Below are positions 1 to 10,600 of a stretch of DNA of 64,000 nt, piece by piece. Made by a program: the position numbers and the translations under genes. Origin of the DNA: Amoebophrya sp. A120. Its lineage: Eukaryota; Sar; Dinophyceae; Syndiniales; Amoebophryaceae. Within the stretch, counting starts at the first letter, position 1. Each line of letters opens with the position of its first letter. Location: positions 992,001-1,056,000 of the forward strand of contig CAJINV010000020.1 in NCBI GenBank assembly GCA_905178155.1, written 5' to 3'. Under the pieces are notes generated by a model, which did not search any database, was not told the DNA's origin, and saw nothing but the letters and a program-made list of their open reading frames with translations.

Positions 1-515
1 GGGAAAGGCAGCGGAAGCCGACAGCGGAGGAATCTATCACTATCTCTTACTCACGGCAAGAGGCATTTTGATCGTAGGCACAGCTTTTATAAGCAGTAAA
101 AATGCGGGGGATCGTGACGGAGAAGGCAACGCGGGCATCTTGCAGCTTTCAAGTACACACACCCGACAGAACAACAGCCACGAAAATTGTTTTCCAGCAT
201 ACAAGCATTGGTGCCGGAGGTTCGCACACACACACGGCGACCGAGTAGGGACAGGACGACCGGGTGCCCAGAAGAGTAAAAGCAGACGCCCTCCTCGGCA
301 TTACATTTTCCTTTGAAGAACGCTCACATATAGATGCTCGCCAACACCACAGGGGCAATCGTTATTACAGGTCGAAAAACAAAAAACTTGTATCTTTCTA
401 AGTAAGTGGCACTGTCTACAATAGTTCTTGTCGGCTTCAAGACATCAGCCTTGTGATCTTTTAAAGCCACAACAGGAGCTAGTACCTGCTCTAAGTAGCA
501 GCGTTTTCAAATAAC

Positions 516-3500
516 TCAGAAAAACACTCGTGTCAAATTTGTATTCATCCACAATTTCGTCAAATCTTCTTCCTCAAGATGTTCCGGCAGCCCGATGATG
601 TTGATCGCGCTGCTGTTCCGGACGTGTATTCTATATCGAGTGCAAAAGTGTCTGGGTCTGGAAGAGTGAGAGGTTTGTCATGCATATTTTGCATGACCCC
701 TGACGCCTGTAATGCATGGTCCAGCATCACATATTTTTAGAGGACTTCCTGAAGATGCCTGTTACGCATGAGAAACACCTTCCCCACGTAGTACAAAGTG
801 GACTCCTCTTGGTTGCTGGTCATGCAATACAAATTTTTTATAGAATCCAAAGACAGCATCACAAGTTTGCATCCTTCCAGACCCAGACACTTTTGCATTT
901 GATATTCTACTCCGGTCGACGAAGCGCCAAAAGTTCGGTAAGTGACACGCGAACTGCGGGTACACCCATCCAGGCCCTGTACCGTAGAAGTGCGTCAACC
1001 CGATGTCTTTGAACAGCTGCGAGAGGCGGGACCGAATGCCTGGATCGGTGCAAGTGGTCGGGGAGGATGTAGAAGGAGTAGATGCTGGTAGAGACATGTT
1101 TTCAATATCATCTTCATCCTCATCCCCTGGAGGTCGTGAAGTAGAACGTGCTGACGTTCGTGTTCTGCCTTCAGGCCCAGCAGATCCAGATGATCCCGGG
1201 TCGTCAGATCCGGCCTTATTTTTGTTCGTTCCTGTCTTCTCCGCCCAGAATGCAGAGTACTCAAACATCACCGCCCACACTCGGCTGTGTCGCAGAAACT
1301 CAGCAGCTCCCAGCAGCGCCGCGCATTCGTACCCTTCTACGTCGGCCTTGACGATGAGATCCCGTTTTTTATGCTCCCTTTTCCGCTGCTTGTTATCAAC
1401 GTATCGCCAGTGTTTGTTCCAAATCGTGTCGACGGTGTGCAGACGGACACTGACATCGTGCTTGTTGATCAGCTGCAGCTTCGCGGCTTCCTGCACCGCC
1501 AGGCTCGCTGCATGACGATCTTCCCCCAGGTAGCTTGGTGTTGCTCTTGCTGCGTCCTCTACTTCTTTTCCATCGTAATAATGTTGCTGTCTGGCTGAAG
1601 TAATGCTGCTGGAAGGAGGAGCAGAGCTCGATCTATCTTTTGACTCGTCAAAAATTTCGTCTTCGACCGCTTCAAGATGATCACCGTCGACCTGCTGATG
1701 TTTTTCTCCACTCATTTCGCCTTCTTGATGTTGACCATGATCTCTCTGCCACTGCGGCCACACGACGTTTCGTTCCTGTAAATCATTCTCCTTCATATCC
1801 ACAGAAAAAAAACACCCATCCCCATCCAATTTTTGTAAATGACAGACACAGCTGCATCTTATGCATCTTTTGCATGACAAATTGGATGGGCTGCATGGGT
1901 TTTTTTCTTTGGATACTTCACATCTCTTTCGTCCAACACCACCGAGCTCCAATTTACCAAAGACAGCGCCCGTTCCTCCCCCTCGGTCTCCGGGGCGCCG
2001 ACAATCGCGCGGACCACGTGCAAAAAATGGTTCGCGTAGTTGTGCAGCAGTAGCTCCTTGTTGTCGCAAAACAGCGTGTCGAGCAGCTTGCGGACGTTTC
2101 CGAGCACCTATGCATGATTGCAAATATGTCTAGGCCTGGAAATAAATTTGTGATGCTAAAATGTGCACGATGAAAACACCTCCTCATGCAGGAAGGCATG
2201 AAAAGCCTGCAGAACGCTTTATCATACGAACTCCGAATGAGTAGAAGCTGCGTTTTTGTAAATATGACGTGAGAGGCAGGCACTTTTGTTGGTCATGCAA
2301 TACAGATTTCACAGGAATGCAAGACCAGCATAACAAGCTCCAACTTTCCACCCCCAGACATATTTGCAATGCATAGCACCGGCTCAAACGCGAACACCTC
2401 CGCTTTGTGGACGACCGCGGCGAGCAGCGACCACATACCCAAGTTGCTTCCCAAGTCGAGATATGAAATGCAAAAGTATCGCACTAGTTGTGGTTCTAGT
2501 ATGAATTGCATTACAAATTGACTTAGCATTACAAATCAAATTTGTGATGCGGATATGCCTTAAGAGAGAGATTTGTAAAGCATAGACGCGATTAGAACGA
2601 GCACGATACTAATACTTTTGCGGTGGATACGAGAAACGTCATGCGGGGTTCGACGTCGAAAATGTCTATGTTGTCGGTGGTGGGGTCATTTTCATTGTTA
2701 TCCTCGTGAAGATGTTCTTGTTCTTCATGTCGGTCAGTATCAACCTGGTCTCCACCGCCTTTTTTGGTTTCATCAACCCCGCCTGCTGATGTAATTCCAC
2801 CAAAAACTACCCGCGTCAAATTCGCACTTCGCGCGCTGCCGTGGTAGTCGCTGGCGTAGCTCCACGCTTCCTGCAGCACGATGTCGTCGGGGACGTCTTG
2901 GTCGCCGAGGGCGGTTTATAAACTGCAAAAGTATCGTGTTCGTATAAATGCATTACAAATTTCTTCAGCATGAAAAATAATAATTTGTAATGCAGATTTA
3001 CCTTAACAAAAGGATTTGTAATGCATGATTGCAATACGAGTGCGATACTTTTGCACAGGATACGGTTCTTCTTGCCGCTGGGTCTTTCCACAAAATCTTC
3101 CCCTTCGCGAGAACTTCCTCGTACAGCCAATCCAGCAGCATTTCCGCGGCCGGGTCCGTCGCCTCCTTCTGCCGGTCAGTGGGGATGTCCAGGTGGTCGT
3201 AGGCTGAAAGGACGAGGTGGTTATTTTCCGGCTCGGGCAAATTATTCAGCTCCACACAGGGCTCATTCACGTACTCCGCATAGCTTTGCCGCACCGACTG
3301 CCGGATGTGGGACAAAGTTAGAGCACCAGAGACATGCGGTAAAACGTTCTTCGACGACGGAAATAAAGTCACAGCAGGACCAGTTGTTCCAGGTCGTGGT
3401 GAGTTCTGCCGTGATTTTCGTTCTGCATCACCCGCGCCCAGAAGCCTCTGGTGGTACAGCTCCGCAAGGCTGTACCGGGTTCGGCGTTTGAAGCGAATAT

Positions 3501-4696
3501 CCGAAGAAGTTGAGGCAGCGATAGCGTCGGTTGTCAATGGGGTGGAGGCACCAGCAAAAATGGTCGCGCTTTTGGTCCTGTTGCTGTTCGGCTCCAGCCC
3601 AGCCTCATCCCTCTCCACTTCCCGGAGCAGTTTCTGCGCAAAAGCCAGAATCTTCCGTTTCCACGCCGCTTTCCGTATCTGCAGCCTCGCTTTGTGCAGG
3701 AACGACAGAAACAGCCACAGCCCGCTGGACTCGTGCGACCCGTGTTCCCGGACCACATCGGAGAAAAACCTTCCGTAGCCGCCTATGGAAGTGTCAGAAT
3801 CGAAATCGACAAAATCGAAAAATTTGTGATGCACAAAGTCGATGCCAGTTGGAGCCTCAGTTTCCAACTGGCGCATGACAAATTTCGGGACCACCAAAAT
3901 CCAGTCTGTCATGCTGTTTGGGCAAGGCAGACTGCTCCTGTCATGCTACTCTGGCAACACATTGTATACCCCTAAAGAGGCTTGCAATCGGTCTCATTTG
4001 CCTGCTCCCCAATACAGGCGTCGCGTGCCCTACATTTTATGCATCACAAATTTTTCGACTTTGTCGATTTCGATCCTGACATTCCCATACCGCCCGGGGC
4101 GTGCAGATTGATCTGCGCCGCGAAAACGCCCTGCGGGGACCCCTCCGCCGGTTTCAGAAAGGCGGAGGTGATATCACACAGGAAAAAGCCGGCATAATGC
4201 AAAAATAAATACACAAAAAAATCTGTATTGCGTATCCTAAGCACCATGCTATGGGGCCGCCCATGACAGATTTTTCTGTGTGTCGGTTTTTCCTATACAA
4301 ATATGCGCTGTCTGCTTTTTCTCTGGGATAGGTGAGGTAGTCTTGGCGGGCAAGGGAACAGTTGCAGGGAACAGAGGTTTTGGTGGTCCCGAAGAAATCT
4401 ACTTGTTCCATAGCATGAAGATCTGGTGCAGCGTGGGTCGTTCTCGTAGTTGGCTCGTACAGAGGACAAAGCCTCTGGCTCGAAACAGCTGTTGTACTGA
4501 AGGCGCATGATGCTGATAGAGAAAACAAAAGAAGTAAAGTTAGTATCTTCGTGGTAGGTTTTGGTTTGGTAACTCTTTTCTTCGTACAGAAGCAGCTCGA
4601 AGAATTTTTACTTCTGCAACAAGAGCAAGTAGAAGAGCAGACATTCACTAATCTGCTTCTGCAGCTACAAGAAAAACCCACAACCACCACCGACAT
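516..4696 (-). CDS. FkbM-family SAM-dependent methyltransferase with N-terminal signal anchor
   Basis: I build eight exons: 4696-4331, 4171-4090, 3783-3063, 2916-2630, 2461-2376, 2108-1916, 1795-905 and 633-516, about 900 residues. All seven introns are introner elements, and removing each with one target-duplication copy keeps the frame. The N-terminus has a basic stretch then the hydrophobic run ILTLLLLFSLSASCAF near residue 50, a signal anchor or signal peptide. The catalytic part is C-terminal. It has the SAM-binding motif DLGSNLGMWSLLAA followed by VFAFEPV, then KADVEGYE, the FkbM hallmark, in the exon 1795-905. Members of this family usually O-methylate sugars or similar metabolites; the substrate here is unknown. 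The roughly 450 residues before the methyltransferase and an acidic Ser/Gln-rich insert in the exon 1795-905 are unusual for FkbM proteins. ATG at 4696 is the first in-frame start. The stop codon at 516-518 lies only 118 bases past the last introner. Confidence 0.85.
634..904. mobile_element. Introner element, family F2
   Basis: Inverted ends contain TGCAAAAGTGTCTGGGTCTG. Flanking duplication is TTCTA on both sides. It separates the last two exons of the FkbM gene; precise loss joins VDRS-RI to HVRNSSAIN in frame. Confidence 0.93.
1796..1915. mobile_element. Introner element, family F5
   Basis: Ends carry runs of A followed by ACCCATCCCCATCCA, inverted at the other side, with flanking duplication CTTCA. 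At 120 bp it is one of the shortest copies. It sits inside the methyltransferase domain. Confidence 0.92.
2109..2375. mobile_element. Introner element, family F2
   Basis: F2 inverted ends (TGCAAATATGTCTRGG). Duplication GCACC, which on the transcript reads GGTGC, so this is one of the few copies that could be spliced as GT-AG. Confidence 0.93.
2462..2629. mobile_element. Introner element, family F1
   Basis: F1 ends (TGCAAAAGTATCG), duplication CGAGA. Precise removal creates MTFLDLGSNLGMW, placing the junction inside the SAM-binding motif and confirming the excision point. Confidence 0.95.
2917..3062. mobile_element. Introner element, family F1
   Basis: F1 ends, duplication CGGTT. Removal joins DPAART to ALGDQDVPDD in frame in the FkbM gene. 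Confidence 0.94.
3784..4089. mobile_element. Introner element, family F10 (single copy here)
   Basis: Long inverted ends containing AATCGAAATCGACAAAATCG and then an AATTTGTGATGCA-type motif. Duplication CCGCC. Removal joins LHAPGG to YGRFFSDVV in frame. Confidence 0.92.
4172..4330. mobile_element. Introner element, family F11 (single copy here)
   Basis: Imperfect inverted ends TATCACACAGGAAAAAGC and TATCCCAGAGAAAAAGC. Duplication GGTGA. Removal joins ARQDYLT to SAFLKPAEG in frame. Confidence 0.9.
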
Positions 4697-7600
4697 TTAA
4701 TGCGACTTTAGAGAACTGAAAATGATTGTTCCAGAAACCTTCGAGTCCTTGTGGTGAAGCATCGGACCACGTATCAAAATTTCCGAGCCATGGAACTATG
4801 TTCGCTAAGAAGCTGAAAAGGTCAAACCGAACGTCAACGGACAACACAAACAATGAGCCACACCTTCTTTTTTACGTACTCTTTTCTGATCATGTTTTCC
4901 GTAAAAGATCTTCTTCGGACCGTTGCGGATGCACTCGCTCGAACAGAAGACGTCGATGCTAAGAAAACAAGAGCATGTGATAGCTCTTGAACAAACGCCC
5001 ACCTCCCCTGTACTTCTAGTGTTCCATTCTGTCGTGCGCAGGAGCGCATCAAAGAATGGCGATTGTCGTGCAAGTATTTTTTAGGAGATGCAGTCCGTTT
5101 TCTTTTCTTGCTTATCATGAGTAACGTTGTCGTTCATGTTAGAGTTAGTTATGGAGAGAATAATTCTCGACGTCAAATCATGTGGAGGCAGTTTATGTTT
5201 TGGGATTTTGGTGACAACTCGGGTGACCTTCTGCAGCATGGGCCCTCGTCGCGATACAAGAATCATGGAGAGGTACTAGAAGTTGTTCGCTCCTACGTGT
5301 ACGTTCACGAGCGCGGCATAGTTTTGTCTTGAATAAATGAGTTGAGAGAGACCCACACGATCCGAAGCTACTTCCATGTGCTGAAGAGGCTCATTTGCAG
5401 TTTACGTGCGTTTGACTTTCTCTTTTTTGTGCCGCGACCACCTTCCTATGACAATCATCTTGTGGCTGAGGATGCTAAGAAGTACTGCAAGAAATGCAAG
5501 CGCATGATCTGCATCGACTCTAGTCACTTCCTTTTGGCGGAGCTGTGTTTACGTTTGGGCTACGTGGTGTAGTCTTGTAAAAAGCGACGTGCTAAACGAG
5601 TGAAGTAGGCGTGTTCCTTGTCGCAGCTGCAACGTTTATTTCTTCTTCCAATAGTAGATGCGTAACAAGAAGTGCAGTGGTTGCTAGTGTGCTACATGGT
5701 GCGTCGTGAGCGTGCCAGAGTTGTCCGCATACAAGAAAAAGAATAAGAGTTGCGTCTTCTCCTCTACGTTGAATTTCATAACGTGAGGGCGAGTTTCGGT
5801 TTTCTCTTTCTCTTTCATCTGCCCGCAAAGAAATAAAGAACTTTTTGAGCAGCACGTGTTTGTGTTCCTGTTCTGTGAAGAAAAATATAAGAATAAGAAA
5901 TGCCCAGGAGATATTGTATATTGATTTTATTTCTGTCATCAACATGAGCCGTAAACTTACAGCTGGAAGAGACGCGGAGCCAAACGCCAAAATTGGTGCA
6001 CGCGGGTGCGCCTGCGAAGACAAATTCGAAGCGACAACCCAAACCAATGATAGATAATGTGGGACGGAAAATTCTTTAACTATGCAAGACTCGACGTCGC
6101 AGAAGGAGTTGGTAAACGAACCGTTGTTGAGTTGTAGGGAGTTGTACGTGTTGTACTAGCGCTATTAGACTAGACGCTATGTTGGAAATTTGAAACTACA
6201 TCCTCACTTAGATCCATGCTAATTTTTGGATTTGGCATTTCGTTTGCTATGGCTATGCCTTCTCTACAATATTTACATCAATGCTCAGCTCCTCCACACA
6301 GTCTACAAAACTTTTGAATTGATGCACTACTTGTACTACTAGTCTTCCATGCCATCAAATCTTCAACTTCCTCGCTTTTCATACGGACCTTTCGTTTTTT
6401 CAGAAAGAGCAACTTGAACTTTGAAAGAAACGAAATCATATACGGTTGAGAGATCAATATCGTCCTGTGATTCCTAGCAGATAGGTATTGTTTTTTTCCG
6501 CCTCCCATCCAAAAAGTGTAATAGTTTTAGTTGCAGTGCCTGCAGCTCCTTCTGCGTATTTCGCGTTTCTGCTATTCTTGGCAAGAAGGCATTGATGGTA
6601 CTTTAATCAGCGGGATAATTATCGTCACAAAAATTTTTGTACAATCGATTTTCTCCTGTGCAATCGTTATTTTCAGTGGCGTGTTACAGTCGCTCAAACT
6701 GTCTCGACCACAAAACCTCAATCAATAGTGGGCCGCCATTTGAAGCTTGTACAGTGTGCAATTTTCGTTCCAATTTTGGAGTAAATTGTGCATAGTGATA
6801 GTGGTAGATGTGGTAGTACTTTTTGTTGTGTTCAACACAAAATCATATAATCATAGAGACAAGCTACAAGCGGCGATAGTTCGAAACTATGTTGATGTGG
6901 AATTCATCATCGTCCGCCGGTGGCAATTACTATCTGTCGTGTGTAATGTACTTAGTAAAAATCTCTAATTTATTTGACGTACGGTGCATTGTTCAAAAGA
7001 TAAGATGGGGCCCCGCGGCGCCTACCTGGAAACTGTGAAGCGCAGACAGAAATCAAATTTCTGGCGACAGTTCCTGGATTGCCTTATTTTCGACGGTAAA
7101 AATAGTGCTCTTGCTCTCGGGTGGGAGAAAAGAAAAAAGCGCGCCGTCGAGTTGGTTCATTTCAGAAGAATAGTGTAGCAACATCATCCTGCACGACCTT
7201 TCTATTCCAAGAGTAGAAACAGAAAGTAGACAGAAGCACGTGTGTTCATTGTTTGAAAAATTCTATGTGATCTTGTTGCTGGGAAGTAGGACCTACTGAA
7301 ACAACATCAAGACGAGAAATTTCTGTTATGTTTTCTACTTTTGTAGACCCTGAAGTTGCATATTCTGCATACATTTTATTCGAGTGGATAATTTATCTTT
7401 TTCCAACTTCAACTTCATCAGCCCTCTTGGTTTTGCTTTTGTCTTCTTGCTTCTCCTGTGCATTACCGCGACTTGCGCTGCATCTGCAATCCTCCTTCTT
7501 TTTCTTCATCGATCTGCTCTTGCTATTAATTTCAATTTGGTAACTTGTTCTCTTCGATGATGTGCTTTACAAAAATCATTCAATTTTGCAGGCCGTTCAA

Positions 7601-7699
7601 CATCCCCCAGAACCAGGTTCAGCTGCAACTAGGCGGCCAGGAAAGAACAAGAAAGAGGATGTGTGCGACGAGTGTCGTCCTCCGCGCTAGCAGATCCTT
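4697..7699. other. Intergenic region without supported gene
   Basis: Three kilobases between the start of the FkbM gene and the stop of the GT2 gene. It holds only short open frames with no recognisable protein character on either strand. No introner element, tRNA or rRNA is seen. It should include the promoter of the FkbM gene and the 3' end of the GT2 transcript, but I recognise no motif for either. Confidence 0.6.
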
Positions 7700-10600
7700 C
7701 TACCCGAGCAGCGGCTCTTTCATCGTGCTTGCCGCCGCCGCGCTGCCCGCCGTGCTTTTTGGTTGCGCGGTCGCCCGGGCGGTGCAGACCCACTTTCCGG
7801 TGCCCCAGTAGTAATCGTGGTAGGCGTGCAGCTTGTGGTAGCAGCCCTGCAGGACCATGGACACCATGTGCACGGGGATGCAGAGCCGGAACCAGGCCGG
7901 ATTGTAGCGGCACTGCGAGACGTGCTGCCCGATGTAAATCACCCGGAGGATCAGCGCAAACAGACCCATCCAAAACATGTACTGGTACCTGAGAGTTTGA
8001 TTTTGATCAACAGAGCATATGCATATAGCAGTGAATTTGTGTTGCTGTAAAGAAATAAACTTTTACGTACCAGGACTGCCATTAGCACTGTCAACATCTT
8101 CAAAGTTTGAATTTAGAAACGTCGCGCACGGTTCTAGAACATCTTACCCGGCCTCCAAGGCCCACGCCGCCTCGGTGTGTTCACTGGAGTTCAAAAACTC
8201 TTGGTGCGCGCGGCAGCACATGCCGAACACCTCGAAGTAAAAGAGGTAAAACAACGGGGATTCCGTGGGTGTGCGATTTTCTGTGTACGTGTACCAGTAG
8301 ATCCAGCGCTCGAGGAAGCCCTTGGTGGACTTACTAGACCAGTTCCAGGAGATTGTCCGGTCCATAATCTGAGTTTATTTTTCGGATGATATTGCAATTT
8401 TGATATTGATTTTCACCAGTGCATGTGCAGTTCATCGCGCTGTATGAAAAAGGTTAAGGTTCAGAAATGAAGTCAATGAAATGAATAAGTTCATCCTTGT
8501 TCTTTGAGTTTGATCACGACACACGGAGAAAATAGAAGCACGACGGCGCAGTTGTGAAGTGCTTCAAAAGTAAGTAGATGAAAAAGCATACCTGCAACGC
8601 GCAGTGCATCCACCTTCTTCGCTGCTTGTTGATCGTCGCAAGGGTGGCGGGTTCGCGCTCCTGGCACAGCATATTGTTATCCAACACACCCCGCTGTCCG
8701 AAATACCTGAAGAGAAGTGCGTAATTTTTATACATTGGATTTGGAAGCGCAAGGGCAAGCGCATGATTGAGGAGAGGAGAAGAAGAAGGCGCATCTATAG
8801 AAACCCACACCCAGCAAAGGAGCTTAAACGAGAGCGAAGCCCGCTCGTGCTTGTGCACTAGAAAAAACCGTACATGAATCCCCGGCAGCTCGCGTCGTGG
8901 TCTTCTGCCAACGTTCTGGTGTCAAACTCCACCTGTTTGACCGCGCTGGTCCGCCAGAAGCCGCCGCGGCCGTTGAAGTTACTCCTGCCGTATCCGCAGG
9001 AAATTTCTCGCACACGACGAACAAATGTCGTTTTTGCATGACAAGGCCTGCGTTCGATCCTCGACAGATTGACAAGTTGTTTTACAGTCTGTCTCTAAAT
9101 GCTGGAACTTTTGTGTGTCGCGTGCGGGGAATTCAAATTTCCGATGCCTATTTCGAACAACAAGCCCATGAAGGTATTCGTCTGTGCGAAAGAGTCGCGA
9201 AACGCCATCAGCGCGGTGGTGGGTCGAAAACTGTCCGGCCCCTCGGGAAAGCCCTCGCTATGCAAGAAAAAAGCTGTGTGCTTAAGAGTTGTAAGTCTGT
9301 GACGCAGAAATTGCAAAACAGTTTACGCTTGTCATTCCAAACACCCATGCGATCATCTTTTCAGGTGTGCTTTCATCACGTACGTAGCTTTGATGCAACA
9401 CAAACTTTCTCTGCCATGCGCAGGAAGTTTGTCATGCTGTCACTCGAAGACGTAGACGCCTTCAGTAAAACACTTTTTTTCTTGAATACTCGTAGTCGTC
9501 CTTGCAGTAGATGTTCCGCCCCTGCGCGACGTCGTACTGCTCTGGCCCGAAGATGTGCATCGCCGCCCGGCACATGGTTTCGGCGGAGACAATGGTGTCC
9601 GAATCGTTGAAGAGCGCGAAATCCGTGTCCAGCTATGCTCTGCAAAAGTATCGTGGTTGTACTAATTGCAATTACGCATGACAAATCGTGTTTCTTAGGC
9701 AAATCACCATATACAAAATCCATCTTTCCTTCTGAAAAAACTTTGTAATGCGATTTATACTTAGTACGATACTTTTGTCATGCATACGAGCATGCGGATG
9801 GCGACGTTCAGGTTATCTGCCTTGCAGGTGGACTCCATGATGCGCAGGGCCTTGAACTTCGGCCACTGCTTTTCGAATATAACCTGCTCAGGTGTTGCAA
9901 TCTCAAACGTTGCAATAAAGTCTGGAATTTGTGTTGCCAGAAGTGCATTACCTAGCCAACTCTCGTAGGATTGCGCATGACAAGTTCTGGAGTCGCAATC
10001 CGCACTACAATCTGGCGAAATTTGTATTGCAGAAAGTGGAATGCTGTCCGAGTCTGTCATGCTCATCATGCAATACAAAACCCGAATTCTTCTATTGTAA
10101 CGCTTGAGGTTGTAACGTTTGAGCAGGTCATATCGAATTCGGCGAGTTTCTCGGTGATCTCCTTGTGCGCGTCACCTATGCATTGCAAAAGCATCGCACT
10201 CGTATATCAATAAATGCGAGTCTAGCATTACAGATTGATCTGCTTTCTTACGCTTACCTGAATCAGAATCTGCATGACAAATTTCATTTATTTCGTGTGG
10301 GAAAATTTGCCACGCAATTGTTCATACTAGTACGATACATTTGCATTCTTGCATATCACCCTGCTTCGGACTATTCCAGACCAGGAGGACCTAAATGGAT
10401 TTGTATTTTTGCGTGTTGAAGAGCATGATGTTGTTCCAGGTCAACATGATCATCTTCTTCAGTAAACTTCCACTAAGTTCTTGCATCGGTAAAAAATTGC
10501 AGCACCAGTTGTACTTCTCGATGCTACTGGCGCCGGCGGATAAAAACCGCCGTTGTATCGCAGCGTGCGTGCTGGCACGTACATGTGCACAACCGTGCGC

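Noticed and set aside
5063-7543. Small plus-strand frames of 60-90 codons as genes
   Set aside because: No conserved motif, no exon structure, no introners, and biased hydrophobic or basic translations typical of AT-rich non-coding DNA.
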